A DNA stretch of 64,000 nt from Margaritispora aquatica. Lineage: Eukaryota; Ascomycota; Leotiomycetes; Helotiales; Discinellaceae. Shown here piece by piece: positions 55,160 through 64,000 of this stretch. The position numbers were made by a program, and so were the translations under genes. Positions within the stretch are counted from its first letter, which is position 1; every line of letters begins with the position of its first letter. The stretch lies in the NCBI GenBank assembly GCA_007644065.1, contig VJWN01000013.1:1240001-1304000 (forward strand). The letters run 5' to 3'. Under the pieces are notes generated by a model. That model did not search any database. It had not been told where the DNA came from and saw only the letters and a program-made list of their open reading frames with translations.

Positions 55160-56466
55160 ATGGCGTCAGTATTCAACATCGTCAACGAAGGTAGGAACGT
55201 GTGTTATACTCGTTTTAAGTACTGACGCATTGAATCTAGGTTCGGTTCACACGTTTGGGAGGCGCGATATAACTTTTCCAGAGTTTGCAGCCCGTACTTA
55301 TCGCCTACTACAAGGTATTACCAAAGGTAGTCTCTCTTCCTCAACCTGGTCTCAGCACACTAATAATCGTAGAGCACACATTTGATGCAGTTTACACAAG
55401 CTGGGAGGTCTGCACCAGGCCGTGGCGGATCTGCGATGATATTGTCAATCCATTTGGTGATCGGCGTCACACATGCGGAAATGTCTATAATTTTAACCTA
55501 GATACAGACACGTTGATATACCTGGATGCATTTCAATCTCTAAAATGTCCCTTATCAGTCGCCCGGGCTGAGGTCTTGAATTTGAGCCAATTCACAATTG
55601 TCCCAGCTTTGCCCGTCCCAGATCTTGACCCCTCAGCCGTTCCAGACCCCAATTGGCACCCAGCGCACGCCGCTGACCCTCGCAACTTTGCTTTTGCGGA
55701 TAGATTGCTCTCTGACTTCAATCAGATTTGGCGACACATTTTGAGACATCAGTACAATGATGCTGTGTTTCGACGAATGGCCAACGCAGTGGTACGGCTT
55801 GCATCCATGGATTTCACCGTGACAGAAGTGGCAGAGGACAAACGAGTATACGAAGTTGTGCGAGGATTTTTTGTTTATCATTACATGCTTCCTCCTTGGC
55901 CACAATACATACAACAGGCATTTAGCATTGGGAGCTTGAACGTGATTCTGGATCAAGACTTGCAAGCTGCTGTGCAGAGAGTACGGAAAGAGGGGGAGGC
56001 TCGCAAGGATAAGACTTCTTACCCTGAGTCAACCACGTATCTGCTACTGTCCGTTCGGCATGTGGTTCTCGGTCAAATTAATCAAGATGGAAAAGTTCAC
56101 TTCACTCATCCAGAGACGCTCTGTAATGGGATGGATGATCCAAGTCCTGGGGCAGTCAATCTACTCCTACATGCGTTGGCTTATGCGTATAAAAGATCAA
56201 ATTGGAAAGATACGCCTCTTAATACGCTCCCACTTGAGATTCAGAATCTAATACTCCTGCACACCTCTGATGGACCCATAGAATCAGCACGATTAGGGTG
56301 TGCTCTTGGTATTGGTTCAACATTCGATTGGCAGAGACGAATAGACGGTCCTAGGAAACAAGGGCCACTCGAAGTTCTCGATAGCGAAACATTCCGGGTT
56401 GGAACGATGGCGGTAGACTCTAAAATCGGTTTTGGTGGGGTTGAAAGTGGTGTTGCTTACAGATGA
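55160..56466 (+). CDS. hypothetical protein, family not recognised
   Basis: I do not recognise this protein. Three exons are read: 55160-55190, 55240-55314 and 55373-56466, for 399 residues. Intron 1 is 49 bp (GTAGGA to ATCTAG) and intron 2 is 58 bp, with ACTAAT branch site and CGTAG acceptor. Joined, the start reads MASVFNIVNEGSVHTFGRRD and exon 3 continues HTFDAVYTSWEVCTRPW. The motif HTCGNVYNFNLDTDTLIYLD looks structured. The C-terminal TLPLEIQNLILLHTSDGPIESARLGC resembles an F-box-like helix, but this is weak. No signal peptide or membrane segment is clear. The gene starts about 1 kb after the HET gene on the same strand, in a gene-poor accessory-looking area. Confidence 0.65.
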
Positions 56467-59186
56467 TCACCTGTCCTCTGACAACCTAATGATTTGAAAT
56501 GAGGTTGGGCTTCTGCTTGAGCGCTGTGCTTGAAATTTCAGCACCACAAGAATCACACAGAGAGATACCATTTGTGGAGAAGAGGAATACATTCCATACA
56601 TATGAGGCTGACCACTCTTTGTTGAGTTGTCTTGATCTGCTTTGATCTGAAAAGCTGGGATGGTGCTCTTCCTCGACACTCTGCACCCAAGTCTAAGCGA
56701 CAACAATGTTGTAGCACAATACCAAGGCGGCCTTAGGTGCTGAAGATGTGAAAATTTGTCATGATTATAAAAATTGCATCAGTAAACTACTTTAGAGCCT
56801 TCATTATTATTTTAAACGCAACCCAGACGAAGACGACGGGATCGTAATGTCAAAGTAACAAAGCCTTTTCAACTTCGGTATATTTCGAAGAATCCGAAAA
56901 TTTAACACCAAAGTGAAAATTACTTGAACCGAATAATCATCGAGATTCCCGGTTCTCGTCAAACTAAGTGCAATACTAGATTACGCAATCGTTGCAATTT
57001 TGTAACTACTGGCAAGCGGCAACTCAGCTACGTCCACAAAAACAATGGCACTGTAGATACTTCATCATATTAGACCTCAGCTACACTACAGATCATTGGC
57101 AAGTTATATTTTAGGTCTACTACAAGTTGCTATCATTGTCAATTCTGTTGTCAACCATACGGCAGTCACATAACAACCGATATCGTAGAACGTAAATAAG
57201 GTACCAAAACTTAACAAAAGTCCGTCGCACCATTTTTTATCATTATAAACTATTCTACAAAGCATGGAATAGGTCTTTACATTTGATCGGGTTTCCGGTT
57301 CCGCGGCTCTCCATCCTCAGCCTCCATGGGAGTCTGGCAAGGATGTTACAGTAATGCAATTCATACGAAGCTGTTAGAGATGTTTATACGGCTTTCAAGA
57401 TCTTGTGTCAAGTTTCTGAAATTAAACATTCCAGTATGATTTGTTGCACACTCTCTTTAAATTCCTTCCAGTTCATTTCAGATACATTTTTCTAAAAGCT
57501 TATAGCTTTTGTTGCTTTCAACATCTTTACAAGAATGATTTGAGCTCCAGAATACCTCAATCTAAGGACACGAAATTCCAGCAGACATCTAGGCATCTCG
57601 ATTGTTTCTTGAAAGCTCGAGATGTTCGAGTATGCCTTCGGTTTGAATTTCAGTTTAAATTTCGACGAGAGTCTAAACCTCTACTCCACCTCGCAACCTG
57701 AAGGCAATGCCAAGTATCTGCGTAGAATGAGCTATTTCTGGATTTTCGTTGCCAGCAATAATCGAAATTACTGCTGCCAGCGTTGTTTTCACTGTTAATC
57801 TCACTTGCTCTATGTTTGAATTCAAAATTCATGGAGCTCAGAACCCCACTTGAAGCTTCCAAAAGGGGACGAAGTAAATCTAAACAATCCATTTTCGCAT
57901 GTCAACCTGTTGATCTCAGTATCGGTAATCACTACTACTTGATAGTATTTTTTAATCTATAACCAACTAAGAAAAAGGTCAACGTACCGTACTGAGAAAG
58001 TGCCATTCGGGACCCTAATGAGCTTTATATCAGAGAAGTGACTGTGCATGGAACTAGGCTTTGAACTGGGTAATTAAAGTGCTTCGAAAGTGAAGCTAGC
58101 CTAAAAGTATTATCAAAACTTATCAACACTCAAAGAAAGCCACATGCTTCCAAAAAGCAGAGAAGATATAAATACGTCCCAGTCTCACCAGATTTTGTCT
58201 CGTCACGTTTTAAGTGTGTCTGGAAATCAGGTCTCATTTCTTGCCACGATGCTGGCGGACTTCTTCGTCGAACAAGTTTTCGACCCTCATGCAGGCACTG
58301 AATTTTGTTCCAGGACAGCGATTTTCATGTGCCCTACTCTCGTGAGATGCGTTGATCGATACATGCAACAGGAGTCAAAATATGAAGCATGTAATTTCTG
58401 TTATCAACTTTACCAACTCAGATCGTAAATCACTGTCATCTCATCTCTACCCCCTTTATCTCTGGAACACAATGCCTGCCACTAGCCATCCTTTCCCGCT
58501 TTGTGACCCAGATCAACCCCAAGCACCTCTAAGTTTACAAGACCTGTGAAAGGCTAGGACACATACTAGATGAAAATCAGTAGACACAAATGAATTCTGC
58601 ATATGCGGTTTCGCAATTTGCTTCGATCGTAGGTTTGAATCTCCTTTCTATGGAAGGAGTGCATGGTTATATAATCCATAGCGAGACCATTCACACTAAT
58701 CACTACTCTCGCGGCCATAATGTAGCTATTCATAAATACCGTAATTCGGGTAGGATCGAGGAGAAAAGTTGAGCAGCTCTAGTTAACGCACCCTTCACTT
58801 TAGCGAGGAGCCTTGATATCAGTTTCACGAAGCAAAGCTCACACAAAAACGAAGCTAGTACTATGTATCCGACTTTTCCATTCAAAGTGATCATTGTACA
58901 CAGTGTGGAGAAGAATATAGACAAAATAAATGCCCGTAATCAAAAGACTTCGCTGATGCGCACGGCAATGCAGTTGGTATCCCCAAAACGCCATACCAGT
59001 CCCTAGCCCTCCCGTCTTCCAGTTCTAGCCTGCCACCCCTCAAGGTTTTACCTTCCATGCTGATTTGATGTTTGTGCATTCATTCAATGTCTTCTCGACT
59101 CTTTGACTTCCATACGTCCTTCGAGCTCAATTTAGCATTGTCCCTTCTCCCTATGGTCACGCCCTCTCCCAGTCCTCGCCCAGGAC
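56467..59186. other. gene-poor interval
   Basis: About 2.7 kb, mainly AT-rich, with only short frames (for example 57441-57701 and 58144-58428) that have no family match. It could contain degraded repeats, but no terminal repeats, poly(A) tracts or transposase remnants were identified by eye. Confidence 0.5.
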
Positions 59187-62100
59187 TCAAGTATCAAGCC
59201 TCCTTAGATTCGGCACAGACACCCCACTTGGCACAACCTTCCTATCCCCAAAATTATGTAATCGCTCTCCAATCAAATACACCTCGTCTCTAATCTTCAT
59301 CCTCCAGTCCTTCAACCATCCCACCAAGATACTCAGTGCATAAAGTATACACGCTGAGCAGAAAGTCATCGGGTATGCATACCGATATACTAACACATGT
59401 CTCTCGGGGCTCTCTTTCAACACCGTCATTACGGCCATCTTTGCAATAATCCAAGGCCAGAATAGTGCAGAGCCCAGGACTAGGGTAGCGGGGAGGATGA
59501 AGCTCCGTGTCGCAAGACGTGCATCCGGATTCAAGTATCCTTTCTCCGTGATCGCACGGAGGGATCGAGCAGGTCTTGAGTCCTCATGCCAGAGTATGAG
59601 TCTAGTAGTGAGCTTTACATACAGCAAGCCCAAGGTCCAGCTCTGGACGAAATGAATCACATGTTGCTCGTCAACCAAGAAGTATGTGTGAAGCGGCGTG
59701 ATGAAGTACATCTCGACCACAAATGCATACAAGGTTGGTAGAACGAAGAGGAATGCTGTGTAAGTCCAGGCAATGCGAGCCACTAGGAAAGCAACTGTCG
59801 AAATTCGTCGCAATACATTGTACGGAGTATTTGCATCAATGGCCAATGCAGTCTTGAGGTAAGAGAAGAATGTTCCAACATGTAACATGGCATACAGCGC
59901 CGAGCCTAGAATGTAAATGCCGATCGAGAAGGCGTAGACATCATTTTGTCGCACATGAGGTGGGATAATTGCTGCAAAGACGAAACGTCCAAATACCAGT
60001 GGCACAATCGTGATCGAAACCCCCGTGGCAGCTGCGAATAGCCATATTGAGATGATGAAGAGGGATATGCGCAGTTTAAACAACGGAGGAATGTAGACCT
60101 GCTTGTATTGCTCATTTTTGCTTCCGTGCACACCCTCGGATCTATCTCGCTTTTTATCAAGACGGCGATTCTTTTCATCAACCTCTAGGAAGATTTTCGT
60201 CCCTTTCGGAATGCGCACCTGATCAGACGCTGGTGCCCTCACGTAGCAGCCATCCTGGCAAACATAAGCCTTCAAATCCGGATCCTCCAGAAAAGGTTGT
60301 TGTTTGTTTTTAGGATTGATTTTCTTTTCCGGGTCCCCTGTAGCTCTCCGAAGAAAGTCTCCCCAAGTTCGGCGGACAATATGACCCTCCTCATCCAGTT
60401 TTCGTTCATCAAACATGAACCAGGTCAACCGGAGAATCCTTGCACATTTTCGAAACCACCAGGCATACATTGAGTGCAAGCCATCTGAGGGTTTGAAGAA
60501 TTTAACAGCCAACGGCATCAGAAAGTTGTAGAACAGGAGATCGATAGGGAATTCGAGCACGGGTTCGTTCGAGGACCAGTGAATCGGAAGGACGCCATTC
60601 AATGCATATGCAAGTCCCCAAACAACGCCCCCCAAACAAATAACAACTAGTCCACCATAGACAAGTGCACTGAAGAGGATTTTCCGAAGCTGAGTTGCGA
60701 CATTTCGTTCTAGAACGTCCCTAACAGGGTGGAAAGTCGGATCATCGGGATCTCGAATGAAATCTAGGTTGATCAGGATTACGAGTTAGAATCAGGATTA
60801 ATTCACTTACATAACACACCCTTCCGCATAATCTTTCGACACATTGAGACGAATAGTGCGAAGTGAAACATATAGCATGTTCCGACAAACCAATGAACGA
60901 ACATCGAAGTGCAAGGCGATTTAGCTGTGAAAAGAATCCTCGATACAAGAGTAGCATTGTCGAAGAGTGGAAGTAGAGCCGCATCGAGAAGAAGTCCGCA
61001 GTAGAGAGGGAATACCAGCATCTCAATGCTTATAATCAGTATTACCTTCAATACTCCTCCCGCTTGGTTCAAAAGGTCTATTATAGAGGCTTCCCAATCG
61101 CGACCTAGCTGACTGGCTGAGAAAGGTGTGCCCTTACTGACATACATGGCACCAAGAATGCAAATGACAGTATATCCTGCAGTTATGGCCCAAAACCGGT
61201 CAGTTCCACCCCAAACACTGAGATCCAGATCAAGTGGGGCTGCACGTTTTCCAACCTCCAAGCTAATGACCCAAGAATCAGACCGGGCGAGGAAACTTGG
61301 CAAGGTTTTAAGCAGCAACCAGCAACTACTCAAAAAGCCGAGGCCTGATTTCGACATTTCTGCCAGAGATAACGCATGATCCCCAAGAAAATAAGAAACT
61401 GTCGTCCCTATACTGATCAAAGCATTGGCAAGTAAGGATTTCAATGACAGCAAGGATTCATGGGACGCTGCAGAGAAAGCGAATATGTCCGATTTGGTGA
61501 TATCAATTAGGCTAGCCGACGCGCTTCTTTCAATGCGCTTTCCTGCGCTAATTGATAGACTCAAGGCCATTTCGCCAAGCTCAACACCTCCAGTAACGAG
61601 ATAGTTGAGAGTAGCACCGGAAGAATAGTAGTTCCACAACTTCAGAGGCAAGGATATCAGTGAAAGCAAGAGAGATGATGCAAGACCCAGTAGGACAAGG
61701 CCGATATCCTGTAAGAAAGCAGCGCATCCAAAGATGAATCGTAGTGGAAGCTTGAATGCCGGTCCAGGATTGGCAATCAGAAGGATTGAGACTCGTCCAA
61801 TATTGTACGGTATCCAAACACCAAATGCAACAGTCAGAGCAAGTAGGAAAGCACTGAACAATGCATTTTGAACGAGACTCCAAATAGGACCCCTCATCCC
61901 AATAAGTTCCATTATGCCCTCAAAATCTTCTGCATCGTCAATCGCATCTGGATCGTTAGGGTCAAGACCGGCTGCGATTGCTGCTTCGAGGACTTCTTGA
62001 TCGTGTTCTTCCCCATTCCTTAGAGCCTGGAATGGGTCTTGTTGAGCGACTGGTACAAAAGGCGCTTCGTCTGCCAGATTTTGCACAATATGTTCATCGT

Positions 62101-64000
62101 TGGGCCCAGGCTCGTCCTGATTCCTATCGTCGCCTATTCCACCCCAAAGAAAATCTGCTACAGCTCCAAGTACTCCTTGGGGTTCTGCAGGTCTCGGTAG
62201 TGTTGCTTCTTGTGGCGGTGGCAGAACTGGCTCATGTTCTTGGTCAGTATCAGACCCAAATCCCCCAACTGGATTTCTTTCGAAGACTTCGTCCCAATCC
62301 TCATGAACGCGAGTGACACCATCTGTACCGATTACTTCTACAGGCCCGTTTTCCTCAAATTGACCAGGGTTGTGCCCAGTAGTTCCTGAAGTATATTGTG
62401 TGTTGGTAGCATTCTGGAGATTCTCGTCCTTGTTTATTGCTTGCGTCGGTTCAACCTCGTGACCGCTGGTTTGAGACTGTGTCTCTTCTTCTTCTTCTTT
62501 AAGAACTTCGAGATCTGTATTCAGGTTGAGTTCACCAACAACCGATTTACGGATCTCATCTTCGTCATCGGTTAGATTTGAGAATGTCCAGCTGTCACGA
62601 GAGAGAGGTGATCGGGAATCAAGGATTGGAGGCCCGTCTGATACAGAGCGTGGCCGGTTAACTCGCCAAGTCGATTCACTTCCAGGCCAACGTGTCTGAA
62701 AATATCTCAAATCATCTGTGTCTTCTGATTCTGATTCATCCAGAGCGATGCCTTTGCCTTTGTCAGCAAAGTTATCTTGAATGTCACTGTCTCTCGGGTC
62801 GTTTAATGTAATATTCCTATCATTTCGGCTGTCAGACGTCTCTTCGACTTCGATATCTACCCATTTCTCGGCGCTACTATGACCACTTGATGGTCGAGCA
62901 TCAGCACTACCCACACTGCTGCTCGCAGAACTCTGAAATGGGTGTTCATTGTGAAAGTCCGAGGAAGATGGGGGAAGTGGAGGTAGTGGCGTTTCTGACT
63001 GTATCGGATTCTGCAGTATTCGCATAGCATTGACCCAATATCGCATCTGGTCACCCTTGTTCTCACGCTCGATGATGCGCAATACCTCACGTGGGTTGCT
63101 GTCAGCCCGCCTCCAAATGGCGAGAAATTCTTCCGTCATTCGTGGTTCCTCTGTGAGAACTCTCTGGATTTCAGCAGCCGGAGACAGAGCATCTCTAATT
63201 GGAGCCGGGCGATTGGTTGCAGAGGATACGCCGCCGCTGTTTTCTTCCACATCCTCCCAAATAGGGTCTTCGGGATTCTCATGGTTGACTATCTCCTCAG
63301 GAGCTCGTCGAGCCCTCCGGCGAGCTCGAGCAACACGTCGCTGACCAATGTCTCGCTGTTCTCTTAGGCGACGTATTTCATCGCGATCAACTAATAATTC
63401 TTGTGGCTCTTCTGGTGCAACTTGGACCTCCCTGGGGCGATCTGGAGCGGCGGCAGCAAATTCAGCGTTGAAACCGGCTCCCATATTGATGCCCGGCTGT
63501 TGCTGGACGACCCATTCTCTGATGAGAAAGACAAGAATAAAACAAAAGACTACCAGGAATGTGATGACATAGCCTTCAGTAATGGTGATGACGAGCTGGT
63601 TGATCGCGGAGTGCCGTGTTAAGTTTTGCAGAAAAGATACTTCGCTCAATAATGATGATGGCTGTGTTGTTATGGATACATCACCCAGGTGTTGATTCGC
63701 AACTGCCTTGCCAGACGCAGCTTGCATACCAAGGGCATAGCTGAGAGTTTTGACCAACCCACTGGCAAGCGGGTCGGTTGCACTGATGTTAAGCGTCTGG
63801 GTCACTGGGGTGAACAGGCCTATAATGATATCGACAATTCCAGCTACTCCTGCAGGGCTGGTTGGTTTGGCTTGGAGTGGTGACGCGGGAGATGTTCCAT
63901 TCTCTGCCAGACTTGCTACCTGTAGTTGGCGTAATAGTCCCATGCTTGATGAATTCTTTTCCAATTTCAAGACCGCGTTCGTTGGCCATCCCCCATCACT
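59187..64000 (-). CDS. SSM4: DOA10/SSM4-type ER ubiquitin ligase, N-terminal RING end outside the window
   Basis: Large multi-pass ER and nuclear-envelope E3 ligase (Doa10; MARCHF6 in animals) for protein quality control. Exon A 64000-60811 continues past the window edge; exon B is 60763-59187. A 47-bp intron (GTAAGT to CCTAG) joins RKGVL to YFIRDPDDPTFHPVRDVLER, a strong DOA10-family segment. About 1,588 residues are visible. The RING-CH domain would lie beyond base 64000. Visible parts are an early membrane segment (VITFLVVFCFILVFLIREWV), a long acidic disordered middle (62000-63400), and a hydrophobic C-terminal half with about ten or more membrane segments. The C-terminal MKIRDEVYLIGERLHNFG matches the family end. 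Confidence 0.9.

Noticed and set aside
56467..59186. Transposon in the gene-poor interval
   Set aside because: No terminal repeats, transposase, reverse transcriptase or integrase motif could be read in any frame.
1..64000. CRISPR arrays, rRNA genes, bacterial-type operons
   Set aside because: The tandem repeats are coding or simple sequence, no rRNA signature was seen, and the genes are intron-bearing nuclear fungal genes.

Overview
This window is nuclear DNA of a filamentous ascomycete. The genes carry short GT-AG introns, mostly 46-100 bp, often with CTAAC-like branch sites. They include fungus-specific families: a HET-domain protein, a Zn2Cys6 regulator, a UstYa-like DUF3328 protein and a fungal BCS1-like AAA protein. 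The protein style suggests Leotiomycetes, but that is an impression only. About 23 genes are supportable. Both ends cut genes: a UBP12-type deubiquitinase loses its C-terminus at base 1, and a DOA10/SSM4-type ubiquitin ligase loses its N-terminal RING end at base 64000.

Layout. 1-8 kb: deubiquitinase, a gene-poor stretch, BCS1-like AAA ATPase. 9.7-16 kb: accessory-looking block with a Zn2Cys6 regulator, a decayed AMP-binding ligase, a UstYa-like protein and a Ser/Thr-rich Cys-module protein. 16.5-22 kb: GNAT, then a divergent zinc alcohol dehydrogenase and Baeyer-Villiger-type monooxygenase. 22-29 kb: an unknown protein, then NOC3 and NIP7 head to head, then the mitochondrial DEAD-box helicase MRH4. 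29.4-32 kb: a repeat-rich secreted protein. 32-36 kb: Gfo/Idh/MocA oxidoreductase and a serine hydrolase. 37.5-39 kb: a Ser/Tyr/Gly/Asn/Asp repeat protein built from phase-0 exon modules. 40.7-51 kb: a housekeeping run of CWC15, RRP45, DGAT1/ARE-type acyltransferase, PFS2 and NUC1. 52-56.5 kb: a HET protein and an unrecognised gene. 56.5-59 kb: gene-poor. 59-64 kb: DOA10.

How they fit together. NOC3, NIP7, MRH4, CWC15, RRP45 and PFS2 give a 24-kb stretch rich in RNA metabolism, with two head-to-head pairs. The alcohol dehydrogenase and monooxygenase could act in sequence (alcohol to ketone to ester). The regulator, dead ligase and UstYa-like gene look like the remains of a secondary-metabolism locus.

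The most unusual object is the minus-strand gene at 29457-31945. It has a signal peptide, CxGPxC 21-residue repeats, an approximately 52-unit 18-bp array encoding SPSSMA-type repeats, and a hevein-type chitin-binding domain. All exon joins were read by eye from reading frame and splice consensus; none is confirmed by transcripts.
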